Of a stretch of 64,000 nt of DNA, positions 26,349 to 37,639 are shown one piece after another. Positions within the stretch are counted from its first letter, which is position 1. The number at the start of each line of letters is the position of its first letter. The DNA comes from Tubiluchus corallicola (lineage: Eukaryota; Priapulida; Priapulimorpha; Priapulimorphida; Tubiluchidae): assembly GCA_030141605.1 (NCBI GenBank), contig JAQGDQ010000002.1, positions 1,656,501 to 1,720,500 on the forward strand, given 5' to 3'. The translations under genes and the position numbers were made by a program. A model generated the notes under the pieces. The model made no database searches. It was given only the letters and a program-made list of their open reading frames with translations, and was not told the DNA's origin.

Positions 26349-29300
26349 TCAGTCACGTTTGCTGCGCTTTTCACGTGATCTGTCCTCTCCTTCTCCGGGA
26401 CGTTTGCTTGCTTTTTTAGCCTCCGTTAAAAATTTGTTTAGTCCAAAAGGATCCTCTTCCTCCTCAAATCGTTCAAATTGGACTGGACCTTCTCTGCGAG
26501 CTGAGCGGTCAGTGCCAGCAAATTCCTTGTCAGGGACAAATCTAGGAAAAAAGTTTTTAGTGAGTCAGAATAACTACTCATTTATCACGTACTGCTGGAA
26601 GAGCCAAGACATATACCACTTCTCACACTTAATTAAACAAATAAAGCATCTTTAATCTTGGTGGATCAACAGAATAATGGATGGCATCAAAATTTGGCAG
26701 TCAGAAATAGGTGAATCCTGTAATCAGCAAGTGCTTCACTTGTTTATACATTATTATTAGCTAGCTAATTGTGGACTACAGTGTACTGAAACCATGTTCT
26801 TCTCCTGACCAACCAGCAAGTGACTAATAAACCTAATCGGATCAAAATAAGTTATATGCTACTTGCACATCAGGATGATCAGCTGCTTAACATTTACACT
26901 GGGTGAAGACTTTCAGTATGGTATTATGCAATCTTACTGATGCAGAGATTATACGTGGATTGTCAGTTTAGCACGTGTACTAATTATTACACGTTAATTT
27001 TGTACAGTGGGTCTGATATGTAACTAACTAGGACCGATTCTAGCAAATAAACATTCTAAAAAATTAATGATTGCTTGTTTGAAAATGTTATTTTGCGACG
27101 GTATTATAAATAAGATGTTTGAATAAATTCAGCTACAGTTCAGTTTGAATAAAGTTACTTCATCTGGTGCCTTTTAAAAGTGAATAATAATAATATGTGA
27201 ATTAATATAAGCAGTAGTGAATAATGCCCCATTTCCAACATTTACAAAATTGAGCAACATTTTTCACAGTGCAGATGTGCATTTTTACAGAAATCTCTTC
27301 ATATGTAACTAATCAGTTGACTAAAGAAAGTGTGTATTATGACCTCAGATCGCTGTTTCAAAGACACACTTATGAAAATAAAAGTAACAAGATGATGGGA
27401 ACATCTGAAAGCTTACAAATATTGGTTTGGCGCATACCTGCTTGTGCTAATAAGTTTGTCAAGATCTTCTCCATAAATATCCTTGTCTACATTCTTTGTT
27501 GGCCTGTAGAGAGAGCCAGCCATGCCTTCTGTTGTCCTCCATGGTTTGTCGTAGACCGTGTATGATTCATCGTCACCAAAACCACTATCCATACCCTGTG
27601 CAAATGTAAATACAAAACTTTTACATTGCATTAAACTGCTTCTTTTAATGATTATTTGTTAATTTCTATTCAGATGTTACTGCAGAGTTACGTCGAATCA
27701 GTTAACTGTGTTAATATTTATTATTTACGCAATTTCATTTCAGTGTGCAATAAATAACTTGAATAGTATTTCTACAGTAATAATTCAAGTAATACTACAA
27801 AGTAATTATAAAAGCTACTACAAACCACATACCTTGCTCTGATTAAACAGTCTTTGGTCAAATTGTGTCTCACCACCACTTGTGCCAGCATTGGGAAGGC
27901 CAAGTGCAATTTTCTCTGTAATATTTCGATCACGTTGCCTTTCGAGCTTTGACCTAAAAAATATGCAATGTTTCAATTGCACATATATACATCTCATAAA
28001 TTTTTAGACACAAAAATTTCTGTGACTAAAACATTAATTAGACTAGGGATTAGTTTTTATGGAGAACAATTTTATAAAGAATACATTTGTTTTAATATGC
28101 ACTTCATAATTGAAATGCATAGCGATTTAATTTTTAGAATTTTTAGTATCTTCTTAATTTTTGTTTTTTATTTTCTTCATTTGTATCATGAAGAATTATT
28201 AAGTTAAATTGAAGATACTTAACTTCTTTACATGACAACTAACCTTTTATCTGGTGCAGCTCGAGCAATGTTTCGATCTCGTGCTCGCTCTTTGTGCCGC
28301 TCATGTCTAAGAGTATCTCTCTCTCTCGCTTCTTCATCTTTTTCTAAGAAAATAAAATTGCAATTAACAATTGTAATAAATGTGATAAACGAGTCCACAG
28401 CCCAGGCTGCATGTATTTGCAGCATTGTGTTTTTGTGTTCTCACAACTTAAAAAATTATCAGTTGCAAGCCATTCGACAGCAGTGTGCAGGTATGACGCA
28501 ATCTACATAAAAAACGATTTAGTACCTAGGCGAACTTAATATTCCATGCATTCTCACCTCCATGTTTGTCATGTCGTATTCCAGCTCTTTCCTCCCTTGC
28601 TTTTTGAGCCAAAGCTCTCAACCCTTCCTCCTTCTTTTCCTTCTCTTTCTGGGCAAGTTTTCTCTCTAGGGCAGCTCTCACTTCGACTGCTTCTCTTGCC
28701 TACAAGTGCAGCAGAACAACTACACAGGCAAACTTATAATGTGAGTGATGAATGAGAAAAAAAAAATTTTTAATTGTATAGCATACACAACTATCAAAAA
28801 TAAGCCTAAAAAGTAGAATTAGTTTCACTGATAGATGCAAAAAATTTCAAGTTGGTGTATTGCGAGGTCAGTAATATGAAAAGGAAGTCTTAAGCATCTT
28901 GCATAGTATGAACATGCTATTAAAATGAATAATCAACCATTCACCTTTATAATTAAATTCTTGAAGATACAGTAATTTGTTTATTTTACTACAAGTTACC
29001 TGATTTTAAACAAGCAAGATGAGGTATTGGTTTTATACTTTAATTTAGGAGGGCATCTTTAGTGAATAATGAACATCTTAACAACAAAAAATGAATCATC
29101 TCTTGAAAAGGTAGTTAAGATGAAAGAATTGACAGCATATTTTCAGATATAAAGCAACTGGCCTACATCACTAAAACCCAGAAGAAGATTTCAAAAACTA
29201 GCAATCAGCATTAAAGACCACTAACTTACAAGTCTTCCAGTTTTTATTAATAAATCAGTCAAATTGCACATTTACTTACAAATGTATATACGAAAGTGTT

Positions 29301-32300
29301 TGTTAAACAATAGAAAACGAGAAAACTTAGTTTCAGTCATTGTAAGAGAATAAACTTTCTTTGTTACAAAACAATTATTCAACAGCTATTCTATTCTATA
29401 AACCACAAGATAGTCTGCAGGTTCATTCTACAAGTATGAAGCCAGTTGCACATTATCCAGCAATAGTACAACTCGATACAAGAACAGTCTTGGAAGAAAT
29501 GCGAGATACTCACTTTTCTGTCAGCTATGTACAATGCTTCAGCAAGCTTAGCAAAGTTCTCATTTATATGAACAGTCTGAAGTCCTCTGCCATCTGCAGC
29601 CAATCTCTTATCCAGGGGAATGGTATAACCCTGCAAATCCAAACTAAAGTTAACTCTGATTTACAGCATAAAAGTATGCAAAAGCAATGTATGAAATATG
29701 GTTTATTCTGATTTCAAAGTGCACTAGATTGAGAAATTATAACAGTGAGTATAAAAGTAAAAATGATGATAATAAATTATTCCATTTCTAATGAAATTTA
29801 TTAAACATGTGAACACTTAACATGCATTATTCAAAAGGTCACATTAGGACTTCAAAAATTTAACTAGTAGTGCAGAAAGAAAAGTACAGACAGCTAACTC
29901 ATTAGAACTTGTGTGTTACCACACAGAGCACACTATGAGAGAGACGTATTAGCAATCCTACCTGGGTACAATTGCACAAAATCGTATTATGGTGTATTAA
30001 ACATAGAGACAACACATGAAGAATCTAATAGATATAGATTACCTTAGCATTTTTCCAATTAGAAATGCATGGTGGAATCTTCCATTCTTGTTGCTCTTTA
30101 ACAGTTACCTATAAACACAAAACACTTAGTGTCTTCTCAAAATGCCATAAAATATCAAATTTATGAAAATAAATAAATATTACCAGGATAACATGACATT
30201 ATTTTATGCTGGTAACTGGTTAAAATATCATTAGCTATCTCACCAAAGTCACAAAATTGTTTTAGATGGATCAGCTCACAAATGACTGATATGCTACAGT
30301 AACTAGTACCAGTTTATAAATTACATTTACTTTTTCGGTTAGCAAATTTAAAATGATTAACATAGCATATTGATGATTAGTAGTGTGTGAACGTGGATTA
30401 ACTGGTTTTATATATTTATTCTAAGTGTGAAAAATGTTGATTCACAAACTGCAAACAGAATCTGAAGAAAACTACATAGAGAGCCTTCACAGCACATAGT
30501 AATAAGAACCAGAAAATAAACAAATAGTTAGAGTCAAATATTATATACCTTTCTGTTGGGTGAATGCATAACTGGAGCGGGAGGTGATGGCGGACCACGA
30601 GGTATTTTCTTATTTGTCCTGAAATATATTCAAAAACTAAACTAAAATTTCGTCTCCATATCCATGTATTTTTATTGATATAAAACCTTCTTTGTTGTGC
30701 CCCATTGGTTAAAATTTCTTATCAAATTTTCTTTAAATAGTTTATTGCATTTCAGGGCCTTTTGTTCCATTCTCACAGGCATACCGCAGAACAAATCCCA
30801 GAAGGTAAATTCATTGATGAGAAGGGAAATGAAAAGGCATTCTGAAAAGGGTAATAAACTGTATAAAAGCAATCATACTGAGCAGATTGTATTTGATAAA
30901 AATCTCATTGATATTTGTGTTTCATTGATATTTGTATTTCATTGATAATATGTTTATTCCAAATGAAAGATGTTAAAAAAATACCACTCTAAACTAAACA
31001 AGTCCCACTTAATAACTACAAAAACTATGCATAATAAAAAACATATACATATTCCACGTAGGTATATTAAACGATACAAATTTGGCGCTATAATAAATTA
31101 TTTTGATCGATAAAAACAATGTTGTGATTAGTTATTGTGAAAGGTGTCTCAGGTGTACTGCAACGCCGTATTTTTGTTGGGTGTTTCTCGATTAATGTAC
31201 AAATACATTTAATTTAATGCTATTTGACAAGTGTATGCCATCAAACTGACAGAAGACAGCCATTACAGCAAAAAGTGCAGGAAAAAAGTACAAGAAAATT
31301 ATTTAAAAAATCTTATAAATAACTCTTTTAATTTTTTGCATGATTCCAGTGCAAAAATGAAAAAGCAAAGTGAAATGATTTTATAAAGCTGAGAAATAAG
31401 CAACAATTTGCACCAAATTCGATATGATAACAATATCGATACTATAACGATAATGGATAATGGATAATTATCGATAGGTATCGTTATCATTAATATCCTT
31501 AATTCTAGCATATCAGTAGGAACGATAAAGAAATCACAATGCACAGATTGCATTTGAAAAAATTTAATTGATATGTTTATTTCAAATAAAAGAACGAAGT
31601 TAAAAAAATATCACTATTATCACTTTAAATTAAAGTAGTCCCATTTAATAACTATAAAAACTAAACATAATAAAAAAATTATATATATTCCAGCTAAAAT
31701 TACACATATGTCTAGCATATCAATAGCCAATAGGAATGGTACATTATCTCAAAATGTATTGCAATTTTTATCTCATATAAGGAATCTTAGGTACTCAAGT
31801 TTTATGAACCGTCAATAAAAGATTCGATAAACACCAGCACCACAAATTCCGAAAACTAAAGCCAAAATTATGGAACTGAAATCACAACACATACTTGAAC
31901 CGTGGTGGCTCCATGGGGTCACTTTGCATTTCAACCATTCGAATTACCCTCTGCTTGGCCCCTGAATTGAATGCGACTCCCTGCTGACTTGGAGTATATC
32001 TTATATACTGTGCTGGTGCCTGTTTCTCAGCTCGCTGAACTGGCATGGCTGCTGCTATTTTAGTAGACACAAGTTTCTCCAGTGCCTGCCTGGTTTTCTC
32101 GGTGGTATCAGCAACAGTATCTTCATCAGGTTTCTGAATTGTCTCGTCATCTGTTCGTATTTCTGGTGGGCCATGAAACTTGGGCACAATCTGCAATAGT
32201 TTTGATAAATATTACTAACTCAAATAGTTTTCCCATGTCTTCGTTTTACATTGTTACAATGTAGATACAGGTGACATATTGTTACAATGTACAATATGCA

Positions 32301-34260
32301 GATACAGGTGATCTATGAGACTGTGACTTCAGAAAAACCCCAGCTTTTACAGGTCTGCATCAGTAGTGTAGGGTTCTGGTGCCACTTTTCAGAGGGCAGC
32401 ACTTTGATCAAGTGCACTGAAAATTTTGAATCTGTTGGAACTGTAGCACAAGTGTGTTACAAAAGTTATATAGCATGTGGTCTATTAGACAAATATTATT
32501 GTCGAATTTGAAGGTCGATAATAACTGTTGTAAGTGTTTACATTCATTGTTTTAGAAATCATCCAAGTTTGCAGATCAGTTGTTGGAAGCCAGTATGTGC
32601 GTGATTTTCCAAACACTAATTTTAAATCAATCATTTAAATTTTGTTCGACAGGTTTGTATATTTTTCTCAACAGAAGGCAAAACATCTGGCAATTTAACT
32701 TTCCAAGAACACACTTCTTACAGTGATTACTTTTGAAAGTTTACTACAAGGGACATGTTAATTATATTAGTGATTTAAAAACGTTGTAATATTTACATAG
32801 TTTTTCTTTGCTTCGTTTTCAAAGTTTCTGCACAGTACACATCTTCAGTTTACTGTAAGGTATGTTTAAAATCTTTCTTGCATTAACATCGCAGCTTTTG
32901 AATAACGCAAGGAGAACTTACTGCTTCACAAACAAATTTTTTCAGTAGTGCTTTATCATTACACTAGTTTATCTCCATATTTAACTTATTGAACAGCAAT
33001 GCAACACTGGTAATTTTACAAATCTAAAATCACAAGGAGGTTATTATGATGTGCTTTTCATTGGGCGTCTAACTCAAGTGCCATCCCGGATATCACAAAC
33101 TCTGGCTACGCCACTGCTTGCGCCTTATTGCTCTACTTGTCGAATGTCATAAGTTCATATCCATACGCAAAGACGTTCACAAAAAAACTTTGAAAGTTCA
33201 GTACTGATTTTATAAGAAATGACAAGGCGTTGTAAGGGTTAGGTCTGGCAAAAGTGACAAACAGCATCTGAAATTTTATTTTTTAGTAAAAAACGTGTAA
33301 AATTTACATTTGTCACACAAATTTTCACTTCATCCATGTAACAGAATAGTTGTCTTTTCTGCTGCGCTGTACTAATGCAGCTATAACAATTTATCTTTTG
33401 CAGCAACATTAGGTAATCCTTCTCATAAACTCTTGGGCAAAGACCTAAAATTCCACTAAGAAGTACACTTCAAAGTTTGACAGAAGACAGAAATTTTTTA
33501 GTGAAAAATGTTTTGATAATATCATTTGTACTTAGATAAGATCTTAATTTTTTCAAGTGCACCAGGGCTTAATGCATTTGAGACAAGTAACAATTTAAAC
33601 TTTGTCATAGCCCTGGCTACCTTGTCAAAAAATTCTTAAGCACTTTAAGATCAAAAGTGAAATATAAGTAATCCATTTATAGAAAGATGCTTGCAAAACT
33701 GCACATTTTACTACAAATGCTCAACATTGTTAAGAAATAAAAAACCTGACTGCAGTCCAGATCAATATCAGCTAAGCAGAATTTTCTGCTCCAATATAAA
33801 GTGTAAACAAGTGTAATGAAGAAACCAGCATCTACCTCTTTGCGGAAATTAGATCCTCGATCATCATCTTCTCTGTCAAATGCATGTTGAGATGGTTTAG
33901 GTAGCAAACTGTAAAAAATTAAAACAAAACCGGATTTAAAGTGTATCTGAATATACTCAAACAAACAATACATATACCAAACGAAAAACTAATGATTATA
34001 CTAATTAGATTTACTATTCTAATGCACAGTTTCAAAGCTAATCTTTGTTTTCTTAGCTCATATTTTTCCATTCAATAGTTTCAGACTTTTGACATGTTTA
34101 AATTAGTGTGACAAATAATAAAATTTATAACTTCAGAGCTTTAAATGTTGTGCAGCTTTAGAAGCACTTGAAAAATAAATATTAGTATTTAAGAAGTAAT
34201 ACTAATAGCATTTAAGAAGTCAACTGAATAACAAATTCACCTTCCTAAAGGAATCGCCAT
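26349..34260 (-). CDS. SNW1: SNW domain protein 1 (SKIP/Prp45), with an internal segment not found
   Basis: Eleven exons on the minus strand: 34260-34241, 33908-33836, 32190-31895, 30618-30549, 30108-30043, 29630-29514, 28699-28558, 28343-28244, 27953-27833, 27595-27438 and 26541-26349. They join to 451 residues. SNW1 is a spliceosome component (NineTeen-related, around Prp8) and transcription co-regulator in the nucleus. Nearly invariant stretches are present: AQYIRYTPSQQGVAFNSGAK, EWKIPPCISNWKNAK, GYTIPLDKRLAADGRGL, INENFAKLAEALYIADRK and RAAPDKR. The C-terminal end has GPVQFE then EEDPFGLNKFL. Human SNW1 has 536 residues; the deficit equals the conserved PPYGxRxGW to SKDK region expected between exon 2 (ends NFRKE) and exon 3 (starts IVPK). 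I could not find it in 32191-33835. Both flanking splice sites are phase 0, so the joined frame stays open. Lost exons, an assembly fault or exons I failed to see are all possible. Confidence 0.93.
30881..31692. repeat. direct repeat pair inside the SNW1 intron
   Basis: About 30881-31056 and 31541-31692 are diverged direct copies. Both run from CAGATTG through a TTAAAAAAATA.CACT block and a GTCCCA.TTAATAACTA block to an ACATAATA or GCATAATA run and ATTCCA. The interval between them holds several ATCGATA-type palindromic clusters (about 31420-31495). Probably an old segmental or element duplication; no coding potential was recognised. Confidence 0.6.
32361..33116. mobile_element. possible degraded hAT-type element in the SNW1 intron with the missing exons
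   Basis: The right end at 33100-33116 reads, on the minus strand, CAGTGGCGTAGCCAGAG, a terminal sequence common to many animal hAT-like elements. A weakly similar CAGTAGTGTAGGGTTCTGG lies at 32361. No convincing target-site duplication flanks this pair, so the left boundary is a guess. No transposase frame was seen. Confidence 0.3.
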
Positions 34261-34724
34261 TTTTGCTAATATGTAAATTAACATTATGGCGTTTGTGGCG
34301 TCATCGCGTGTTAACAAAACCAACTAACAATAACTACACGGCAGAGAATGTAATGTCGCTTGCAATTTTTTGACTCAGTCTCATTATTGCGCAAGCAGGA
34401 ATTTATATTTTATCGTTATCCCCGTTTACACTACGGAGCAGACAAGGGACGTATTGACGCGTTCGCACCTTTAATGACTTTGTAAACGTATACAATATTT
34501 TCCCCTAATTTGCCTTTGTAAATGTAGATATGAGATGTTGAGTCATTTTGCTTTGGAGCACAGTCAGGGCCTCTATACATGCAAAAAAAGTGTTTAGTCA
34601 CTACACAATAATCAGTGCTGTGCTGTACAAGCTAAGAATACGGGAAGGGTAGATTTTTTATGTATATCCCGCTTATGTAGAGCTTCTGAGGCCACATGGA
34701 GGTAGGCACGGAGAGTCTAGTATA

Positions 34725-34760
34725 ATGATGATGATGATGATGATCATAATAATAATAATG
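34725..34760. repeat. ATG/AAT trinucleotide microsatellite
   Basis: Six perfect ATG units are followed by an AAT-type run. Confidence 0.9.
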
Positions 34761-36162
34761 CTGCGTAAGCATTTGTATTAGATCCGACTCTAAAAAGTCC
34801 GGCTTCGAAACACTGGAGCATTTTCTGCCAGGTGTAAATGGGGTTATCGAGTATCTATAACGCCTTGCATTTGGCCTACAGGAAAAAGCGACCGGAACTA
34901 GAAGTAATTTTGGCACAGGAGGAAATTTTTGACAATTGAATAAACTATGCAGTATACACACCTACAGGCTAAATATCGCGCGCCTGTTAATTCCCCAGCA
35001 TTAATCGTGTGGCGGAACACATTACTTTTCTCGGTACCAGTAGCCTATACTTGTACATTGCACAATATAGCGTCTTTATAGGCTACGAGACCTGACACGA
35101 TAATTGTTATACATGTACATGCGTTTGTGTATAAATGTCGACCAGACGAAGTTTGTCATTACTGGGCTTCTAGCTCCACCAAGTTAGTTTTGAATAGAAG
35201 ACTCACCCCAAATTTACCACTACAGCGCTGACCATGACTGCTGTTGTCTTGACTGTAGCTATAAATCAAAAAGCAATGTAGCATAGAACTATAACTGTAG
35301 CACACAAACAGGTATAGCGGCCTAGGAAAACTTCGCAAAAGCTTCAGTTTCAAATGTAGTAGGCCTACAGTAACAGTAGGCCTATCAATGCGTGTTGTAG
35401 TGTTGTATATGTTATATAATCTTATATGCATAATGATGACTTTATAATGATGAACCAAGTGGCTTATACAGATAAGCTGTTACATTGGCAGCAGCTGCAA
35501 CGGAAAAAATATAAGAATTAGGTACAGCTAGAGTTCTGAAACCTTTCACTACGTACATATGCGAGAATAAACAGTGTTGTAAAGAACTAGCGTGAGATTT
35601 TATTTGTTGTTTTTTCAAAAGTACGGAATTCGTCAATTACTCTTGTGCAGAATGCTGAGTGATTGCACTTAAAACTCTTTGCCTCATTATGAGATTACGT
35701 TGTTTATAATCGGCGATTAATATAATCAGGTAATTTTTTACATTATTGATAAGCGTAAGGCAACACTAGCATTGTTTCCATAATCATCTAAACAAAAGAC
35801 GACTCTTTGTTTAGCTGTACGAGATTCTGCAATGTAGTTCAACCAATTCGTTTTCTTTTCTAGAGCTTCACTAACGCTTAAAAACGCGTTTTACACTCGT
35901 AATATTTTGGCTGTGCTGCTGAACTGGATAAAGGCACAGGTCAGATGGGAATTTTAGGACCTAGTTCAAATGCGCACTAGGCTAAATGCATATTTTTATA
36001 CAGATTAATACATTGCAAGTCGGAAACTAATATTCAACGGCAAGGTGTAGCTAAAGTTGATGCTTGCGGCGAGATCGGAGACAGGCTCATAATCGGAGAT
36101 AAGCCATTAACTGGCAGAGGTATCTTAGTTACGTTCACGTATAAGGTCCTCTAAGTCTAAGA

Positions 36163-36270
36163 AATAAACACTGGATAGCCAGGATTACCAGGGTGGATGA
36201 AACCACTCCGCGCGAGTATTACAGGCGGTCACGCATCCATTTATTGGCTATTGGTCTATTAGCGTGACCG

Positions 36271-36308
<38 letters not shown>

Positions 36309-36372
36309 ACTCGCCTGCAATACTCGCGCTGAGTGGTTTCATCCACCTTGGTGATCCTGGCGTCTATTTATT
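36163..36372. repeat. nested palindromic element with a (TA)16 run
   Basis: Outer arms 36163-36225 and 36312-36372 are near-perfect inverted copies (both include GGTGGATGAAACCACTC on one strand). Inside, GGCGGTCACGC (36224-36234) and GCGTGACCGCC (36262-36272) form a second perfect inverted repeat around a 27-base loop. The right half is split by a (TA)16 microsatellite at 36273-36304. The design suggests a foldback MITE in which the dinucleotide run has expanded. Confidence 0.8.
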
Positions 36373-37639
36373 GTATATATATATATTATATAACTTAAAT
36401 ATTATTAATATACCCACATATAATTATAGTTATAGCGTAATTATGGTATTATAGACATATAATTACGGTGTTTGCGATGTACTTCGCGTAACATAACTGA
36501 AAGGTAAAATGATGCCTACCAGGGAAAATAAACCCCTCAAAATTGTAGACCCATTCCAACTAGCCCACCTTCTGCCTAGCTGAGTAGTAATAGCCTTCAT
36601 CATCAAGTAAGGAAATCGAAATCAAGGCCAGTTGCTTTTGCAAGGAATGCAGCGCAAAATTTTCGAATGGCTACGGCAGGGCTGGCATATGTGGTAAGTT
36701 GGTAACCACACTTTCAAAAGTACCATATGCAAGTATCCGATGGCAAACAAATTACAGTGAAAATTGGAGACCTTGAGTGAGTGGTTGAGATGAACGTATC
36801 CTGCATTCTGCAAAAATGTTCTGCAGCGCTTGTGCTGTTTAAATGTCGTAGCCCAGACATCTAGTGCAGAATGTCCACTGCCCAACTGGCCACTGACCAA
36901 ATGTCTATTACCCAAAGGACCTATAGAACCCTATTGGCGGGTCGATAGTTATTGTTATAGTTTATTGCTGAATATATTTTCTTAGTAGAAGAGAGTATTT
37001 AGTAAGTTACATAATACCGAACATTTGTCATTTGAACAAATTTCTTTTTTGGACTAATGTGAAAATTCTTGCGCATCATGCAAATGCAATACAATTGAGT
37101 ACACATATAAACATACTATATTACATATATTACAACGCACATAAAATTATAAAACAGATTACAAATTACTAACTAAAAATTTAAAACACATATTAAAAAT
37201 ACATTGCTTAAAAAAAATTTCAACTTAAAATCACTAAAGTATGTTTCGCTAGTTTTTAAAAAACTGCGACTCAAATAAAACATTAGAGTTTATACAACCA
37301 CAAATTAGAATGCCATTATTACTTGCAAGTAATTACGATTTCTAAACTATAGCAGCTCTTCCTCATTAATGCTTTAAAGTGTAGAATATTATTATATGCA
37401 CATATATAAGATATATACACATGCCTAATTCGCAGTATTTGAAAAATTTACTAGGAGCAACGTTACACGCCGATCTGAGTTTCTCAGTATGATTATGTTA
37501 CTTCATATGTGTCTGTTTAGTATGAAGTAAGTAATGTAAATCGACGTCGATCTAACTACAGGCATCACTTAGAAAGGCGGATGTATCTTATTTTGTTTTG
37601 TTGTGTTTTAGTTTGCAGATACATTTGTATACTACAGGC

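Larger units (their letters stand above)
34261..37639. other. intergenic region between divergent SNW1 and GALNT copy A
   Basis: It includes the SNW1 5' flank on the left and the GALNT-A 5' flank on the right. A pyrimidine-rich acceptor ending TTTGCAG at 37618 suggests that the GALNT-A start codon lies in exon 2, behind an unplaced 5' UTR exon. An ATG microsatellite (34725-34760) and a palindromic element (36163-36372) are listed separately. CpG dinucleotides are commoner here than in the ALKBH1-SNW1 introns. No gene is supported. Confidence 0.55.

Noticed and set aside
29391-29711. Open frame on the plus strand (29361-29711) across SNW1 exon 6
   Set aside because: It is the shadow of the highly conserved SNW1 exon on the minus strand; no independent domain.
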